From: Curtanaerobium respiraculi
Lineage (GTDB): Bacteria; Actinomycetota; Coriobacteriia; Coriobacteriales; Eggerthellaceae
Direction of reading: 5' to 3'
NCBI RefSeq assembly: GCF_024609215.1
Contig: NZ_JANIPD030000034.1
Coordinates: forward strand, 124,001 to 188,000
Length of the DNA stretch: 64,000 bases
Part shown: positions 1 through 7,780 of the stretch, piece after piece
How the letters are laid out: every line of letters starts with the position of its first letter
Numbering within the stretch: position 1 is the stretch's first letter
Translations under genes and position numbers: made by a program
Notes under the pieces: model-generated
Databases searched by the model: none
The model's input: the letters and a program-made list of their open reading frames with translations, nothing else
What the model was told of the DNA's origin: nothing

Positions 1-12
1 AGGAGCCATCCG

Positions 13-1716
13 ATGAAGCTGCCTCACATATCCATCGACGTGGAATACCGCGAAGAACCCTCTTCGAGCCTTGGAAGCATGTCCTGGCCTCTGATAGCGG
101 GATTTGCCTTGCATTGGGCATGGGTGTACCTCGTGCAGTTCAACGGTGCGTATCTCCTGTACCCCGAAGTCGCCGGCGAACGCGAGCTGTTTTTCAGCGC
201 TTCGCTCATCGTGTTCGCCATTATTCCGCTGTGCTACGGGCTTTTCCTCGAACCGGTGCGGACGCTCTTCGCCACGCCGTGGCAACGCGTGCGGAACCGC
301 ACCACAGCTGCTATTCTCACCTCGGTCGGCACCATTCTCATGGCGCTCGCAGGCTTCGCACCGGCGTATGTCGGCCCCATCGCCATCGTCGCGGGAGTGC
401 TCACCGGGGTAGGCTCCGCCGTACTGCTCATGAGCTACGGGGTTTCGTTTTCCGTATGCGACATCGCCACCGCCAGCACCTGCACGGCGCTGGGATTGTT
501 CGCCGCGACCCTGGCGTTCTCCTCCCTCATGCTCATCGGAACCGCGGCGCCGCCGGTCGCCGCCCTCATTGCAGTCCTCATCCCGTTCGGGGAACTTGCC
601 TGTCTGAACCGGTGCTCGCGCCAGCTGGTCGATAAGCTGGAGTTCATCACGCTCACCATTCCCGTGCGGACCGCGCCGCTGGCCATGCGCATCAGCCTGC
701 CCTGCCTGGTCTTCGGCCTCGTGCTGGGGATCGCGCGCGATCGTTCCATCGCGGACTGCCAAACCGCGGGAGGCATCGCGTTCATCGCCATATTCGCCGC
801 CAGCGCGGCCGTATGCCTGCTCATCTTGGGAGCCATGCTGTTCCAGCGCGGCACAAGCAACTTCATGTTCCGCACGCTCATGCCCGTCGCCGCCGCATGC
901 ATCGCCTTGATCGCCCTAGACGGGCAGATGGATGCGGGCGTGATCGTGGCCCTGCATTTCGGGGTTTACCTGATCTTCGAAGCCTGCATGTGGGTCATGG
1001 CGGCGGATCTGTCCCAGAGATTCCGCATCAGCGCGTTCACGGTTTTCGGATTCTCGCGCGGGACCCTGGCCCTCGGCGCCCTCTTCGGCCATATGGCCAT
1101 AGCGTCATCATCCTTCTCGGGCGCCGGCGCCGACGTGGGAACGCTCTCGGTGCTCATTTTCACGCTCATCGTGCTGGGCACGGCGCTACTGCCGAGCAAT
1201 GCCGAGCTTCGCCGCTGCCTGAAGCGCGGGCGTTGGTGTCCGGCGTTTATCGCACCCGACGAATACAGCGTGGTGAACCGGGAATCCTCGCCGCAGGACG
1301 CCGCAGGACGCACGTTCGATTCCGGGGAGTCTCCCTTGCGGCATGCTCCCTCCATGCCAGAACATCCGTCCGAACGCGGTGCCGTGGAACGGAGCCCATC
1401 GGCCGCATCCCCCTCCCCTCTCCCCACCGGACCGACTCCCCCGGCGGATGGGGAAAGCGAAAAGCGCAAGTAGGGCCGCTTCAAGCGCAAATGCGCCGCC
1501 GTTGCGGACAGGTACCTCCTATCGCGCAAGGAAACCGAAGTGCTGTTCCTGCTGGCGAAGGGGCACAACGCGGCCGCGATCCAAGAGACGCTGTTCATCA
1601 GCGCCGGCACTGCGAACACCCATATGCGCCATATCTACCGCAAGCTCGACGTGCACAGCCAGCAGGAGCTCATCCGCTTGGTGGAGGGCACCGACGTGCG
1701 TGACTGGGACGAGTAG
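13..1716 (+). pseudogene. membrane LuxR-type regulator split by an in-frame amber codon
   Basis: A membrane-anchored LuxR-type transcription regulator of the kind common in Eggerthellaceae. Codons 1-400 are hydrophobic and look like about twelve membrane helices. Codons 400-486 form a Pro/Ser/Glu-rich linker. Codon 487 (1471-1473) is TAG. The same frame then stays open for 80 more codons and encodes a complete LuxR helix-turn-helix (LSRKETEVLFLLAKG, then GTANTHMRHIYRKLDVH), ending with TAG at 1714-1716. The start has AGGAG at 1-5. As read, the product is a 486-residue membrane protein without its DNA-binding domain, unless the amber codon is read through or is a sequencing error. The sensed signal is unknown. 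It faces the redox genes that follow and may have controlled them, which is inference. Confidence 0.85.
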
Positions 1717-1745
1717 GTGCGCGCCGCGCGAGGGACGCGACCGTC

Positions 1746-2942
1746 CTAGCGCTCGTAGACCTGGTCGGTTTTCATCATGGTCTGCGCCACATGCCAAATC
1801 GTATGCGCATCCCCGCGCTTCACGCCGACCGGCTTCATCTTGTAGCGGTCGGTCACGCCCGCGAGCATGTCCACGGCGAAAACCTCTTCGGATATCGAAA
1901 GAGCCCCGGCCGGGCAGATGACTTCGCAGGTGCGGCATTTCACGCAGTCTCCGGGATAATGCTCGACCCCGAAGCTCCCGTTCTCATCCTGGAATTTCGA
2001 GAGCGCGCCGGTGGGGCAGAAGGTGGCGCACATGCGGCACGACGTGCAGATGTCGGTGTCGATGATCACGTGCCCCCATAGCCGCGTATCGATCATCACA
2101 TCCTCGGGGTCCCCGATGGCGGCGAGCGCGTCGAGCAGGCGCTCCCGACGATCGGGCAGAAAATGCGGAAGCGTGCCGTCATCCATCACCTTCACGTACC
2201 GGGGGGCGGCATCTCCCGTCCCGGGTTCTCGCCCGTCCTGCAGGGCATCGCGCACGGCTAGGTCGGCGATCGCCGCGCCCATGCGCATGCCCTCGGCGCC
2301 GCAAAGCTTCAATGAGGATCGCTTGGACATATCGTAGGCCCGGCCGCTCGATTGCACGACTGTGGGCAGCTTACGCGTCAGGCGCAGCTTCATTGGGCTA
2401 TGCCACGCGTCCAGCAGCGCCCGCTGGGTCGCGCAGACGCGCTTGCACACATCGTAACCGGTTGCATGGTTGCAGGTCTCGCATGACCCATGCGCCAGCA
2501 CGACCTCGCGAATCCCCTCTGCCGCCAAAGTGGAGAGAAGGCTCTCGTCAACGCGACCCAAGCACTCGACGCGCACCAGCTTATCTTCATCGAACAATCC
2601 CTGCGCCCTCTCCAGAAGCTCGGCGCAGGCAACGCACACCACGCCCTGCGACTCCTCCGCCGCCTGACGGCACCGCGCAAGTAACGCTGCGTCGTTGGGA
2701 TGATGGGCCTCGAGCGCGCATGTGGGGCAGACCGTCGCGCATGTCCCGCATCCGATGCAACGCTCGGGGGAAACCTCAAGTCGGGTTCCATCGTAGGAGA
2801 TGCATCCGCTCGTGCATGCCTGGGCGCACCGCAGGCAATCCGCATTGCGATTGCGCACCAGCACGCAGCGATCCTGATGAACGGTGACCATGGAGCTTCC
2901 CAGATCGCCGATGAGCTCCAACATGCTTCCAACGCTCGGCAT
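1746..2942 (-). CDS. multi-cluster 4Fe-4S ferredoxin-type protein
   Basis: A 398-residue cytoplasmic iron-sulfur protein. Cys-rich motifs near residues 26-43 (CLRCAQACTSGC) and 62-72 (RCIGCGTCATVCP), and two more near the C-terminus (CTSCRMCATFCP, CVKCRTCEVICP), would hold about four 4Fe-4S clusters. The middle (VVCVACAELL, VECLGRVDESLL, LAHGSCETC) resembles the MvhD/heterodisulfide-reductase-linked hydrogenase iron-sulfur fold, a family known for passing electrons between partners. No signal peptide is seen. AGGAGG precedes the ATG. It is transcribed away from the operon that starts at 3089 and shares a 146-bp divergent promoter region with it. The electron-transfer role is well supported, but donor and acceptor are unknown. 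Confidence 0.8.
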   Translation of the reverse strand: MPSVGSMLELIGDLGSSMVTVHQDRCVLVRNRNADCLRCAQACTSGCISYDGTRLEVSPERCIGCGTCATVCPTCALEAHHPNDAALLARCRQAAEESQGVVCVACAELLERAQGLFDEDKLVRVECLGRVDESLLSTLAAEGIREVVLAHGSCETCNHATGYDVCKRVCATQRALLDAWHSPMKLRLTRKLPTVVQSSGRAYDMSKRSSLKLCGAEGMRMGAAIADLAVRDALQDGREPGTGDAAPRYVKVMDDGTLPHFLPDRRERLLDALAAIGDPEDVMIDTRLWGHVIIDTDICTSCRMCATFCPTGALSKFQDENGSFGVEHYPGDCVKCRTCEVICPAGALSISEEVFAVDMLAGVTDRYKMKPVGVKRGDAHTIWHVAQTMMKTDQVYER

Positions 2943-3088
2943 GCGATCCTCCTGACATTGCTTTTCAGATTGTCGAGTCCACTATAGGCGGCAATTCATA
3001 GAGCAAATCATAGGGCGGGTATTATTCGCGCTATGAAACCCTCATCTATACTCGCTCCCGGACGGGGAAACGAACTAGAGGAGGAGAC

Positions 3089-3964
3089 ATGGTCATGCTT
3101 CGGCCTTCCTTGACGCTGGTGCTCGATCTCGACGAGCGAGCCGGGGGAGAGGAAACCATCCTCGAGATTAAGCGGAATTACACGTACATCACCCAGCCGG
3201 TGGTACGCACGCACGCGCCCTCGTGCAAGGATGAGCCGGTCAATAACTCGATGCGGATGATCGTGAACATGGGGGCGCGGCGTTACCTGTACTCCTCGGA
3301 GGAGGGCGCCGATGAGCTATGGGACGACGTCGTGGAGCATTGGATCGGGAACATGCTGCATAAGATCGGCAACAACATGCGGCAATTCAACGTCAGGCAG
3401 TGGAAAATCGGACTTCCGAAGGTTTTCTTCGACCGCGTCGACGTGGTGCTTCAAGGCGGCGCCTTCACCGTGGCGCTCCGCACCGATCCTATCGGCTTTG
3501 TCGATCCAAGCTTGAAAAACCTGGTAACGCAAGCCCGCACACTGCTGAACGACGGCACGATCGAAGGCGCCGTGCGGGTGGAGGCCCCGAGCGACGAGGC
3601 ATACGAAGCGCAGAGTTCGTCTGCGTACCGATCTTGGGCGGATGCACACCCCGACGCCATCGCCGCTGCGCGGGCCGAGGAGAAAGCCGAGGCGGAGAAG
3701 CGGGAGGAGGCCACGCCGCCCGCCGGGAAAGTGCGAACCCACGAAGAGTTGTTGGATGAGGACATCGTTGCGAAAAGCTACGAGAACACAGCGGTGCCGC
3801 TCACCGATTCCGAAACGCTGCCGCCGGTGAGGCGCCAAGCGGAGCCGGAAGAGCCTGAGCGCTTCGATTTCGCAGTGGATTACACGCCGTGGACCGTGGT
3901 GTACGCAAACGGCACACGACGCGCATTCGACTCCCGTACGCTGCGGTTCGCAGATCGGCCGTAA
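3089..3964 (+). CDS. unknown protein, first gene of the redox operon
   Basis: I do not recognise this 291-residue protein. It is soluble, with no signal peptide or membrane helix. The first 170 residues look folded (LRPSLTLVLDLDERAGG, VNMGARRYLYSSEEGADELW). Residues 190-250 are charged and low in complexity (Ala/Glu/Lys-rich, possibly coiled). The start has a strong GAGGAGGAG just upstream, and a TATACT -10-like hexamer lies at 3047-3052. It is followed after 4 bases by the next gene, so the two are surely co-transcribed. Its position ahead of a TorD chaperone and NapG/NapH-like ferredoxins suggests a role in expressing or maturing a respiratory oxidoreductase. That is context only. Confidence 0.75.
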   Translation: MVMLRPSLTLVLDLDERAGGEETILEIKRNYTYITQPVVRTHAPSCKDEPVNNSMRMIVNMGARRYLYSSEEGADELWDDVVEHWIGNMLHKIGNNMRQFNVRQWKIGLPKVFFDRVDVVLQGGAFTVALRTDPIGFVDPSLKNLVTQARTLLNDGTIEGAVRVEAPSDEAYEAQSSSAYRSWADAHPDAIAAARAEEKAEAEKREEATPPAGKVRTHEELLDEDIVAKSYENTAVPLTDSETLPPVRRQAEPEEPERFDFAVDYTPWTVVYANGTRRAFDSRTLRFADRP

Positions 3965-3968
3965 AGCG

Positions 3969-4538
3969 ATGATAGAGGAAGGCAACCATATACTGGTGAA
4001 GTGGAACGATCCCACGCAGGAGCTGATCGGCTGCGTGCGCTTGGCGGACAACCTGGTCGTGCGGCAGGTCGCCCTTCCAAAGCACATCGCCTTCGCAGTG
4101 CCCAATGCCACCTGGGCACGCGAGGTCAAGCGCGCGTGCAAGGCGCTTGGCGTGCGCGATATGCCCATCATGGACATTCACGATATCCGCGGGGATTTCG
4201 ACCAGGTGTTCATGGTCGCATGCGTAGACGGCCTGATTCCGGGTCCAGCGGCATTCGATGACTCGGATCCCCGATCACGCAGCGAGGCGATGGAGAGGGA
4301 TCGCGCCGCTTTCACCGCCTCCTGCGATGCGGCGCGGCGTCGCACATTCCTTTCATGCTTCACCCGTATGGATGAATCGATGGCGAAGTCGATTCACGCG
4401 AGATACACCCGGACCAAGATGGAAGGCGGCCGCAGGATGGCCATGGTGCGGCCCAGCCTGTTCATCGAAGAAGAGGGCATGGAGCGCCCCACCACATTGG
4501 GCGGCCAGGCGCTGCTGCGCCGCTACGGGTTGAATTGA
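3969..4538 (+). CDS. unknown protein, second gene of the redox operon
   Basis: A 189-residue soluble protein that I cannot assign. It starts 4 bases after the previous stop and is followed 19 bases later by the next gene. It has an N-terminal beta-rich half (ILVKWNDPTQELIGCVRL), a central acidic stretch (MDIHDIRGDFDQVFMVACVDG), and a basic, helix-prone C-terminal half with a cluster TRTKMEGGRRMAMVRPSLF. No Cys-rich cluster site, signal peptide or membrane segment is visible. The tight spacing suggests that its product works with those of its two unknown neighbours. Confidence 0.72.
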   Translation: MIEEGNHILVKWNDPTQELIGCVRLADNLVVRQVALPKHIAFAVPNATWAREVKRACKALGVRDMPIMDIHDIRGDFDQVFMVACVDGLIPGPAAFDDSDPRSRSEAMERDRAAFTASCDAARRRTFLSCFTRMDESMAKSIHARYTRTKMEGGRRMAMVRPSLFIEEEGMERPTTLGGQALLRRYGLN

Positions 4539-4557
4539 GACGAGAGAGAGGCAGACT

Positions 4558-5484
4558 ATGGCAACGAGGAACGATCGCGATTCCTTCGTATTCACCTTCG
4601 ACCCCGAGCTCGAGGGAATGATGGCGGAACCTGAATCAATGGATGACGTGGTCGGCGGCGATCCTGGCGTCTTCAAGCCAAACACCGAGGGACGCTCCGA
4701 ATTCCTGCCGCCCGACGTGGAGCATATGCCCGTTATCGAGCAAGCGGCCCATCGCGACGAGCCCTCCTATGCCGCACGCCCTGCCGCAGAGCGCACCGAG
4801 GAGCTGTTCAACCAGATGAGGCCCCATCGGCTTGTCATGTTGGACATCCTCGACGCTGCCCGCGAACCCATACCGGCAAGCGATATCGACGAGACCGTCC
4901 TTCCGAAACGCAAGCGCAAGTTCACCGTGTATTCCCCCAGCGATCTGTGCACGATGCTCGAGGTCGCCGGGGCGCTGGAACGCGTGACGGCGGACGGCAC
5001 CCCCTTCTCTTCGCACAGCCCCCAACCCAACATCGTGAAGATAGACGGAGAAGAGTATTGGGAGCCGGCGAAGCCACCTGCGGTGTACTGGCGAACCACG
5101 TCAGCGGGCATGATGGCGCTTGATGCGAACGCCCCCGAACAGCGCCTTCGCGATCAGTTCGACCGGGATTCCGATGTGCTGCCCCTGTACAAGCGCGTTC
5201 TGCGGATGGCAGCCGGAGAAGGAACCACCATGTCGGACCTCTCCGGGACGATCGATCGCAATCCCCTCATAGCGGAACCGCGCCGTTATTTCGTGCAGCA
5301 TTTCGTGGAGGCGCTCGAACGGTGCGAGGCGATTTACTGGGACGGAAGCGTTTGGCGGATAAGCGAGGTGGAGCGGAAGGCGTTGCGCGAGATGCTGGCG
5401 GATGTCCCCGATGACGAATTCGTCCCCGACGAGGACATGGCGGCGGTGCATTCCGCCGCAGAAACCGACGGCATCAATTGGTAG
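4558..5484 (+). CDS. unknown protein, third gene of the redox operon
   Basis: A 308-residue soluble acidic protein that I cannot assign. GAGAGAGG lies before the ATG. Residues 75-165 (EELFNQMRPHRLVMLDILDAA to about AGALERVTADG) have the rhythm of a winged-helix-like segment with a preceding linker. Residues 200-300 (LPLYKRVLRMAAGEGTTMSD, RRYFVQHFVEALERCEAIYW) look like a second helical domain of the same kind. That could make it a DNA- or protein-binding adaptor, but no diagnostic motif is present. The next gene's Shine-Dalgarno overlaps its stop codon. Confidence 0.72.
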   Translation: MATRNDRDSFVFTFDPELEGMMAEPESMDDVVGGDPGVFKPNTEGRSEFLPPDVEHMPVIEQAAHRDEPSYAARPAAERTEELFNQMRPHRLVMLDILDAAREPIPASDIDETVLPKRKRKFTVYSPSDLCTMLEVAGALERVTADGTPFSSHSPQPNIVKIDGEEYWEPAKPPAVYWRTTSAGMMALDANAPEQRLRDQFDRDSDVLPLYKRVLRMAAGEGTTMSDLSGTIDRNPLIAEPRRYFVQHFVEALERCEAIYWDGSVWRISEVERKALREMLADVPDDEFVPDEDMAAVHSAAETDGINW

Positions 5485-5498
5485 AGGAGGCCGGGAAG

Positions 5499-6206
5499 AT
5501 GAATGGGATGGCCACCGCGGAAATCGGCGAGCAGGGCATCGATGTCACCGACGAGGACATGGCGGTGCTATGCGACCAGCGCACCGCAGCCTACGGGTTC
5601 CTTTCGCGCATGTACCGCAAGGAGCTCACGCGCGATATGCTCGACGAGCTCCACAACCTGCGTTATCGCGTGCGCACGGGGAATGACGACGTGGACACGG
5701 GGCATCGTCTGCTCGCCACATACCTGAGCGGATTATGGGAGAACAGCATCACCGAACTTGCGGCGGACTACATGCGCGTGTTCTACGGCCACGGCTACAA
5801 CGGGCACGCCGCCGCCTATCCCTTCGAAAGCGTATACACAAGCGAGAAACGCCTGTTGATGCAGAGCGCGCGCGACGAAGTGCTGGCGTTGTACCGCGCC
5901 GAGGGCCTGGACAAGCAGAAGAGCTGGAAGGAAGGGGAAGACCACATCGCCTTGGAGCTGGAATTCATGGAGGTGCTGACCCAGCGCGAAGCGGATGCCT
6001 TGCGCGATTCCGACGCCGATGGCGCCCTCCACCTCGCGAGGACCCAGTTGAATTTCCTCGAGGATCACCTGCTGTCATGGACTCCCTTGATGACCGCGGA
6101 GATGAGGAAGTTCGCGAAAACGGGCTTTTACCAGGCCCTGGCCTTCCTGACGGATGGGTTCCTGCAGAACGACCGGGATCTGCTGGAGGATATGCTGTTC
6201 GATTGA
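5499..6206 (+). CDS. TorD/DmsD-family molybdoenzyme chaperone
   Basis: A cytoplasmic redox-enzyme maturation chaperone of 235 residues, the usual size and all-helical composition of the TorD family. Family hallmarks include the E/D-L-x-x-D-Y-x-R-x-F core (ELAADYMRVFYGHG) and PFESVYTSEKRLLMQSARDEV-type sequence near residue 105. These proteins bind the Tat signal and apo-form of a molybdopterin oxidoreductase before export. An upstream TTG at 5478 is in frame, but ATG 5499 has GAGGAGG nine bases ahead, so I place the start there. Its client enzyme is not in the window and may lie upstream of position 1 or elsewhere. Confidence 0.88.
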   Translation: MNGMATAEIGEQGIDVTDEDMAVLCDQRTAAYGFLSRMYRKELTRDMLDELHNLRYRVRTGNDDVDTGHRLLATYLSGLWENSITELAADYMRVFYGHGYNGHAAAYPFESVYTSEKRLLMQSARDEVLALYRAEGLDKQKSWKEGEDHIALELEFMEVLTQREADALRDSDADGALHLARTQLNFLEDHLLSWTPLMTAEMRKFAKTGFYQALAFLTDGFLQNDRDLLEDMLFD

Positions 6207-6273
6207 TCCGCGTTTCAGAAGCTTCCCCATCGCATCGAAGGAGATGCCGGTGGGAGGACGAGAGGAGCAGAGC

Positions 6274-6902
6274 ATGGATGACGAGAAGGCCCATGCCGGT
6301 ATGTCGCGCAGAACGCTATGCATCGGCGCCGGCGGAACCGTGGTGCTGTTCGCACTGGGGGGCTGAAGGCCCTCCCGGCGCAAGCATCGGTGCGTCCGCC
6401 CGGCGGGCAAGATGATGCCCACGTTATCGGCGCCTGCATTCGCTGCGAGCGATGTGTGGAAGCCTGTCCGAAGGGCGCGTTGCACCCTTCGCACGTGGAA
6501 GATGGAATCCTTGCCGTGCGCACGCCCGCCGCCAACTTCAACGAGGGGTGGTGCGATTTCTGCACCGAATCCCATGGGGGGAGGCCGCAATGCGTGGCGT
6601 ACTGCCCAACCGGCGCGCTGACGCTACCGGAAGGAGCTACAGCCCAGAGCGTGATATTGGGCAAAGCGTCCATCACCAAGGACTGGTGCCTTGCCTGGAA
6701 TCGCAACAACGGCTGCCGCTTCTGCTATGACGCCTGCCCGTACGAGGCCATCGTGCTGGACGACCATAAGCGCCCGGTCGTGGTGCCGGATGCATGCAAC
6801 GGCTGCGGCGCATGCCAGAATGCCTGCGTGTCCCTGCAAGAGGGCTCAATCGCCGAAGGCGCCACCGAGCGGGCGATCATCGTGCGTCCGATAGCGGAAT
6901 AG
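6274..6902 (+). pseudogene. NapG-like Tat-exported ferredoxin, frameshifted at a G run
   Basis: A periplasmic ferredoxin resembling NapG. ATG 6274 is preceded by GAGGAG and opens a Tat signal (MSRRTLCIGAGG, then a hydrophobic stretch). At 6357-6362 a run of six G puts the frame into a TGA at 6364. One more G would rejoin the frame that continues to 6902 and encodes four ferredoxin motifs (CIRCERCVEACP, CDFCTESHGGRPQCVAYCP, CRFCYDACP, CNGCGACQNACV). The gene is therefore either mutated, phase-variable or mis-sequenced. The intact protein would pass electrons from the NapH-like membrane protein encoded next to a periplasmic reductase. Only the part after the run retains an ATG-started frame (6318), which lacks a credible ribosome site. 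Confidence 0.85.
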
Positions 6903-6911
6903 GAGGACGTC

Positions 6912-7532
6912 ATGAAACGGAACGGTCTGCGAACCATCATCCCCTTGCTGTTCCTGCTGCTAGCGGGAATCACCTTCGTCGCCCACACCGGCTTGGGAAC
7001 GCTGTCTGCGGTGGGCTGGCAGGACATCTCGGTCCTGTGCCCCATCGGTGCGCTCGGAACCATGTTGGCGAGCAAGTCCCTCGTGCCGCGCGCTCTGATC
7101 TCCCTTGCGCTTTTCGCAGTGGGCGTGCTGCTGGTCGGCGGGGGCGATGTCACCTGGTCGGTGCTGCTGATTCCTGCGCTCCTGCTGGTCGAAGTCGTGT
7201 TCTTCCGCAAGTGGTGCAGCCATATCTGCCCGATATCAAGCCTGATGAGCCTCCTATCCAAGGGAAACAAGACCTTCCTCCCCGCTATCGACGATACCAA
7301 ATGCATCGAAACCTCGAAGGGCCGCGCATGCGGACGATGCGCCGAGGTATGCGAGGTTGGAATCGATCCGCGCCACCCCGACCTTGGATCCGGATGGAAC
7401 GAATGCACCAAGTGCCGCGCCTGCTTGGAAAACTGCCCCGGCAATGCAATCTCCATGCCTTTTCTCGCAAAATGCCGGAGCGGAAGCGAGAACCGCACCG
7501 CGTCGGCTCAGCATCCCGATGCCGCAGGTTAG
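6912..7532 (+). CDS. NapH-like membrane ferredoxin
   Basis: A 206-residue membrane protein with about four helices in the first 110 residues, CPIG and CPIS motifs (near residues 38 and 101) typical of the NapH/NosR quinol-oxidising family, and two C-terminal 4Fe-4S motifs (CGRCAEVCEVG, CTKCRACLENCP). NapH-type proteins take electrons from menaquinol and pass them to a NapG-type ferredoxin. The ATG is preceded by AGGAGG and lies 9 bases after the NapG-like gene. A strong terminator follows at 7695. The end terminal oxidoreductase is not in this operon. Confidence 0.85.
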   Translation: MKRNGLRTIIPLLFLLLAGITFVAHTGLGTLSAVGWQDISVLCPIGALGTMLASKSLVPRALISLALFAVGVLLVGGGDVTWSVLLIPALLLVEVVFFRKWCSHICPISSLMSLLSKGNKTFLPAIDDTKCIETSKGRACGRCAEVCEVGIDPRHPDLGSGWNECTKCRACLENCPGNAISMPFLAKCRSGSENRTASAQHPDAAG

Positions 7533-7593
7533 CCTCAGCCTTCTGGTTGTCCGTCTTCATCCGCCGCGCCCCACCCCTCGAGCGCGGCGGATG

Positions 7594-7650
7594 GGACATC
7601 CCTTCGCACGGATCCCGCAGCGATGGCGTGATCCGTGCGAAGGGATGTCC
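7594..7650. repeat. 21-bp perfect inverted repeat
   Basis: Two perfectly complementary 21-base arms (7594-7614 and 7630-7650, beginning GGACATCCCTTCGC) surround a 15-base spacer. It lies between the NapH-like stop and the terminator at 7695. With no T run it is an unlikely intrinsic terminator. It could act as an mRNA 3' stabiliser, a regulator site or a small mobile repeat. Confidence 0.7.
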
Positions 7651-7694
7651 GCTCAGCCCCGTTTCCCCATAATCCCTGGGCTTTCAGGCACCCG

Positions 7695-7731
7695 GTGCGG
7701 AAAGGAATGCGTGCCTTTCCGCACATTTTTT
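7695..7731 (+). terminator. intrinsic terminator of the redox operon
   Basis: Arms GTGCGGAAAGG (7695-7705) and CCTTTCCGCAC (7714-7724) enclose an 8-base loop and are followed by A and six T. It ends the rightward operon that began at 3089, just before the ribosome site of the next gene. Confidence 0.85.
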
Positions 7732-7780
7732 CAACATGAAGATGATGCAATCGGGCATCTCGGAACCGAAAGGAGCTCGT

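Noticed and set aside
1471-1473. Amber codon as pyrrolysine
   Set aside because: TAG is used as a normal stop for many genes in the window (nifJ and rpmG among others), and no pyrrolysine genes are seen.
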